Shown in pieces: positions 61,058 through 64,000 of a DNA stretch of 64,000 nt (position 1 is the first letter of the stretch; each line of letters opens with the position of its first letter). The notes beneath the pieces are model-generated. The model was not told the origin of the DNA. It saw only the letters and a list, made by a program, of their open reading frames with translations, and searched no databases. The translations under genes were made by a program, and so were the position numbers. Origin of the DNA: Cyclobacteriaceae bacterium (GTDB taxonomy: Bacteria; Bacteroidota; Bacteroidia; Cytophagales; Cyclobacteriaceae); the NCBI GenBank assembly GCA_026129485.1, contig JAHCHY010000011.1, forward strand, positions 1 through 64,000, given 5' to 3'.

Positions 61058-61738
61058 CTAATTCAAGACAAAATTCAGGGGCATGGTCATCTTTACCTTA
61101 ACAGGGTTACCGCGCTGGCGGCCGGGTTGCCATTTGGTAAGGGCCAACACCCGCATGGCTTCTTCATCGCAACCGCTGCCTATGCCTTTAATAACTTTCA
61201 TGTCGGTTACTTTCCCGTTTTTATCAACAACAAATTCTACAAACACCTTGCCCTGAACATAACTTTGCCGGGCCCTGCGCGGGTACTTCAGGTTTTTGGA
61301 TACGAACTTGTAAAATGCTTCGTAGCCGCCTTCGGGTAATGGTCTAAATTCCGGGGCAATGAATACGGGTTCCGGTGGTTCAGGTACGAATGCACTGGAG
61401 TCTATACCAATCGGGGCATACGGGTCAGTTTCTACCTGCGGATTTTTGTCTGGCTCGGTTAAAGATTCAGGTTCGCTATCTGGAGTAAGCACCGGAATTA
61501 CCTGTGGTAATGCAACCTTCTTTTTGGGTGCAGTTATTTTTTCAGGGATAACATGTGCCTGTACCTGAAATACGGCTTCATTGGAAATCGGATCGTACTC
61601 CCGTTTCGGATCGTTAGTGGTTACACTACGCCATTCAAAAGCTGTAATGACTAACGCCACGCTTATGCTTAGCCCGATCAGGAAAAATTTTCCCGATTGC
61701 CGGTGCACATCTTGTTGGGGGTTCTTCTTGGCTTCCAT
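61058..61738 (-). CDS. TonB-family energy transducer
   Basis: A 226-residue protein with one N-terminal membrane helix (about residues 18-36), a Pro- and Glu-rich periplasmic spacer (about 55-135), and a TonB C-terminal domain (YPRRARQSYVQGKVFVEFVVDKNGKVTDMKVIKGIG and LALTKWQPGRQRGNPV). It couples the proton-motive force to outer-membrane transport. The ATG at 61738 gives the family's normal short N-terminus. Confidence 0.9.
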   Translation of the reverse strand: MEAKKNPQQDVHRQSGKFFLIGLSISVALVITAFEWRSVTTNDPKREYDPISNEAVFQVQAHVIPEKITAPKKKVALPQVIPVLTPDSEPESLTEPDKNPQVETDPYAPIGIDSSAFVPEPPEPVFIAPEFRPLPEGGYEAFYKFVSKNLKYPRRARQSYVQGKVFVEFVVDKNGKVTDMKVIKGIGSGCDEEAMRVLALTKWQPGRQRGNPVKVKMTMPLNFVLN

Positions 61739-61782
61739 AGTAAGGTAAGTTTGGTTATACCATACTAATGCAAAGCCAGGTG

Positions 61783-62031
61783 TTACGTCACGTGCAAAAC
61801 GGTATTTGTTTTGGAAGCGGGTTGAACGCTTTGTTTTTTCTCCCAACGGGTTACTACCATAAAGATGAGCACCAGCAAGGCGATCAGTAAAAAGAATGTG
61901 AAGATGCGCGTAACCTGCTTCATGCGTTTTTCGCTGCCGTGTTGCCGGAGTACGGCATTGTAATTCCGGTATCGTTCGCTGCCCCGGGCATTCATGCGTT
62001 GTCTGCGCAACCGTATTTCATGCTTACCCAT
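61783..62031 (-). CDS. Small single-pass membrane protein downstream of an ECF sigma gene
   Basis: An 82-residue protein. A basic N-terminus (KHEIRLRRQRMNARGSERYRNYN) is followed by a membrane helix (about residues 43-62, FTFFLLIALLVLIFMVVTRW) and a short tail. Its start overlaps the sigma gene by 8 bases, so the two are coupled. The position suits an anti-sigma or membrane-tethering role, but no anti-sigma domain is visible. Confidence 0.7.
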   Translation of the reverse strand: MGKHEIRLRRQRMNARGSERYRNYNAVLRQHGSEKRMKQVTRIFTFFLLIALLVLIFMVVTRWEKKQSVQPASKTNTVLHVT

Positions 62032-62605
62032 CGTACTTCACCTTTAGATTAAAATTAGCCCTGAGCTTATCCAACGCGCGGTACGTGCGCATTTTGGCCC
62101 CACTCTCGGTCATATCCAGGATAAATGCAATTTCCTTAAAATCCTTGTCTTCAAAAAAACGAAGCTCAAGTACCTGTATCATGTCAGTGGGCAACTCGTT
62201 CATGTAGCGGATCAGCCGGTTAACCAGCTCCTCGTCCCAATCTTCTGTTGCCTGTTCAATCAGCTCGCGCACTTTCAATTCTTCAATGCTGAAAACCTTT
62301 TTGCCCTTGTTTTTCCGATAGTGTTTGTTCACTTCGTTGCCGGCTATCTTATAAAGCCAGGCCGAAAACGGGAAGCCCCGTGGTTCGTACCGGCCAATGT
62401 TATTTAGTGCATTCACAAACGTTTGAGAGCATAAATCGCCCGCAGTATCCTCATCATCGGTTTGCCGGTAGAGGTAGTTAAAGATCCGGTCAAAGTATTT
62501 TTCGTACAATTCGCCAAAAGCACGCGGGTCTTTCTTCGAACGTTCGATTATTTGTTCTTCCTTCCGGATTTCATCTTCGGTCATGCGCGTTCGGATTAAT
62601 GCCAA
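62024..62605 (-). CDS. ECF-type RNA polymerase sigma factor
   Basis: A 193-residue sigma-70-family factor with only regions 2 and 4. Region 2: FGELYEKYFDRIFNYLYRQTDDEDTAGDLCSQTFVNAL and FSAWLYKIAGNEVNKHYRK. Region 4: ELPTDMIQVLELRFFEDKDFKEIAFILDMTESGAKMRTYRAL. It directs polymerase to stress or envelope genes. It is followed by a small membrane protein and TonB on the same strand. Confidence 0.92.
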   Translation of the reverse strand: MALIRTRMTEDEIRKEEQIIERSKKDPRAFGELYEKYFDRIFNYLYRQTDDEDTAGDLCSQTFVNALNNIGRYEPRGFPFSAWLYKIAGNEVNKHYRKNKGKKVFSIEELKVRELIEQATEDWDEELVNRLIRYMNELPTDMIQVLELRFFEDKDFKEIAFILDMTESGAKMRTYRALDKLRANFNLKVKYDG

Positions 62606-62718
62606 CCGGTTACGTACCTAATAATCCGAAGGTTTTCGGAAAGTCACAAGCGCTATAAATTGTGTTGTGGTATGTGGCGGAAATCTTTAGCTTTCCTATC
62701 ACGAAAATCTAAGTAACT

Positions 62719-64000
62719 ATGAAATTTCTGCTGCTTTCACTTATCCTGACTGTTGCCGTTAGCGCCTCGGGTCAAAGAAAAAAAGAAACTCAACAAACAC
62801 CGGAACCGGTTGCAAAACCTGCGGCATCGCCCATCGAGGCAAAAATTGCCGGCCTGAAAAAGTATCCCGGCTTTATTGAGTTTTTTTATGATGAAAAGCA
62901 GGATAAGGTTCTTATTCTGATTGATAAGCTGAATACCGAATTGCTGTACGTGGAATCCCTTACTGCCGGTGTGGGCTCTAACGATCTGGGCCTGGACCGT
63001 AACCGGCTGGGACGTAAACGGGTAGTAAAGTTTGAAAGACGCGGACCGAAGGTATTGATGATTGAGCCCAATTATTCGTTCCGTGCCATTTCAAATGATG
63101 CGGCAGAACGAAGGGCGGTAGAAGAGGCTTTTGCACAGTCGGTATTGTGGGGCTTTACGGTGCTGGCTGAAGAAGGAGGTAAGGTTTTGGTAGATGCCAC
63201 GGACTTTCTTTTGCAGGATGCACACGATGTGGTGGGCACCTTACGCAATGCGCAGCAGGGGAATTATTCATTGGATAAATCACGTTCTGCATTCTACCTG
63301 CCCCGTACCAAAAACTTTCCGCAGAATACCGAGTTTGAAGTTACACTTACCTTCACCGGCCAGCCAACCGGTGCTTTTATCCGCAGTGTTACGCCCACAC
63401 CTTCCAGTGTAACGGTTCGCGAGCATCATTCCTTTATCCAGCTGCCGGATAATAATTACAAGCCACGCAAGGCTGATCCGCGTGCGGGTTACTTTGGCAT
63501 TAGCTATTACGATTATGCCACGCCCATAAGCGAACCTATTGTTAAACGTTTTATCAATCGCCACCGCCTTGAAAAGAAAGATCCGCGTGCGGCTGTGAGC
63601 GAAGCGGTAAAGCCAATCATTTATTACATGGATCCCGGTGCGCCCGAGCCTGTTCGCTCGGCATTGATGGATGGGGCCCGCTGGTGGAACCAGGCATTTG
63701 AAGCAGCCGGATACAAAGATGCGTTCCAGGTGAGGGTATTGCCGGAAGATGCGGACCCGATGGATGTACGCTATAATGTAATCAACTGGATACACCGGTC
63801 CACGCGAGGTTGGTCCTATGGTGCATCCGTAGTTGATCCGCGCACCGGTGAAATCCTGAAAGGCCACGTTAACCTGGGATCGTTGCGTGTGCGCCAGGAT
63901 TACCTGATTGCAGAAGGATTGCTTGCTCCCTATGAAGAAGGAAAGCCGGCATCAAAAGAAATGGAGGAGATGGCATTGGCGCGATTGCGCCAGCTGGCTG
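62719..64000 (+). CDS. Zinc-dependent metalloprotease, DUF5117/DUF5118 type (3' partial)
   Basis: The first 427 codons of an exported protein that runs off the right edge. A signal peptide (KFLLLSLILTVAVSASGQ) precedes a short DUF5118-like segment (KIAGLKKYPGFIEFFYDEKQDKVLILI), then the DUF5117 region (LNTELLYVESLTAGVGSNDLGLDR, FINRHRLEKKDPRAAVSEAVKPIIYYMD). It continues into the metzincin-like domain (GARWWNQAFEAAGYKDAFQV, YNVINWIHRSTRGWSYG). The HEXXH zinc site is expected beyond the window. Confidence 0.88.
   Translation, partial: MKFLLLSLILTVAVSASGQRKKETQQTPEPVAKPAASPIEAKIAGLKKYPGFIEFFYDEKQDKVLILIDKLNTELLYVESLTAGVGSNDLGLDRNRLGRKRVVKFERRGPKVLMIEPNYSFRAISNDAAERRAVEEAFAQSVLWGFTVLAEEGGKVLVDATDFLLQDAHDVVGTLRNAQQGNYSLDKSRSAFYLPRTKNFPQNTEFEVTLTFTGQPTGAFIRSVTPTPSSVTVREHHSFIQLPDNNYKPRKADPRAGYFGISYYDYATPISEPIVKRFINRHRLEKKDPRAAVSEAVKPIIYYMDPGAPEPVRSALMDGARWWNQAFEAAGYKDAFQVRVLPEDADPMDVRYNVINWIHRSTRGWSYGASVVDPRTGEILKGHVNLGSLRVRQDYLIAEGLLAPYEEGKPASKEMEEMALARLRQLA

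Noticed and set aside
1-64000. CRISPR arrays, rRNA genes, prophage or insertion-sequence transposases
   Set aside because: No regularly spaced direct repeats, rRNA-like segments, phage structural genes or transposase motifs were seen in the window.

Overview
The window comes from a Bacteroidota chromosome, most likely order Cytophagales. The evidence is its gene families: TANNTTTG-type promoters, CcoI/CcoS, DUF4421, a CHAT-TPR protein, a PorE-like OmpA protein, a type IX sorting domain, bacterial GH3, PafA phosphatase and S23-type four-helix-bundle genes. The genus cannot be fixed from the sequence alone. Most of the window is compact, moderate-GC housekeeping sequence. Two stretches are visibly more AT-rich and look acquired: an arsenic cassette (about 15.3-17.1 kb) and a secreted-peptide island (about 28.8-34.3 kb).

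Layout. 0-2.7 kb: end of a cbb3 oxidase assembly cluster (ccoI, ccoS) and a DUF456 protein. 2.8-7.1 kb: a giant exported TPR-CHAT protein. 7.6-12.6 kb: dnaA, an HtrA protease, a GH3 enzyme and a four-helix-bundle gene. 12.6-15.2 kb: dxr-rseP. 15.3-17.1 kb: arsR-arsM-small membrane protein-arsenate reductase. 17.1-24.6 kb: PorE-like protein, lon, a second four-helix-bundle gene, hslU and a DUF4421 protein. 24.6-26.4 kb: HxlR regulator/DoxX pair and truA. 26.5-37.1 kb: the peptide island. 37.3-46.1 kb: esterase, an exported TldD/TldE-like pair, a WG-repeat protein and PafA. 46.2-53.4 kb: nuoABCD, nnrD, a minimal type IX sorting-domain protein, gluconokinase and 6-phosphogluconate dehydrogenase. 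53.4-64 kb: M28 peptidase, universal stress protein, asnS, rpoN, a membrane protein, an enoyl-CoA hydratase, an outer-membrane barrel, tRNA-Arg(ACG), TonB, an ECF sigma factor and the start of a DUF5117-type metalloprotease.

The most interesting part is the peptide island. It has a C39-peptidase ABC exporter with an intact Cys-His-Asp triad and an HlyD-type adaptor. It encodes three unrelated Cys-rich peptides (79, 89 and 76 aa) behind double-glycine-type leaders. It also encodes a C39-like/VKOR/thioredoxin fusion and a TlpA-like thioredoxin. The parts suggest that peptides are cleaved and exported by the ABC system and then oxidised to disulfide-bonded products by the VKOR fusion. The island has grown by duplication: a 280-bp direct repeat (about 97% identical, ungapped) brackets the second peptide cassette, and a roughly 125-bp leader element occurs three times. 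Peptide activity, immunity and regulation are not shown by the sequence.

Other points: each four-helix-bundle gene sits between inverted arrays of short repeats that run up to the start codon of the next gene; a small membrane-protein ORF is hidden in the ars operon; a dispersed palindromic element is built into the reading frame of the exporter; and several genes have a promoter -7 box only a few bases before the start codon.
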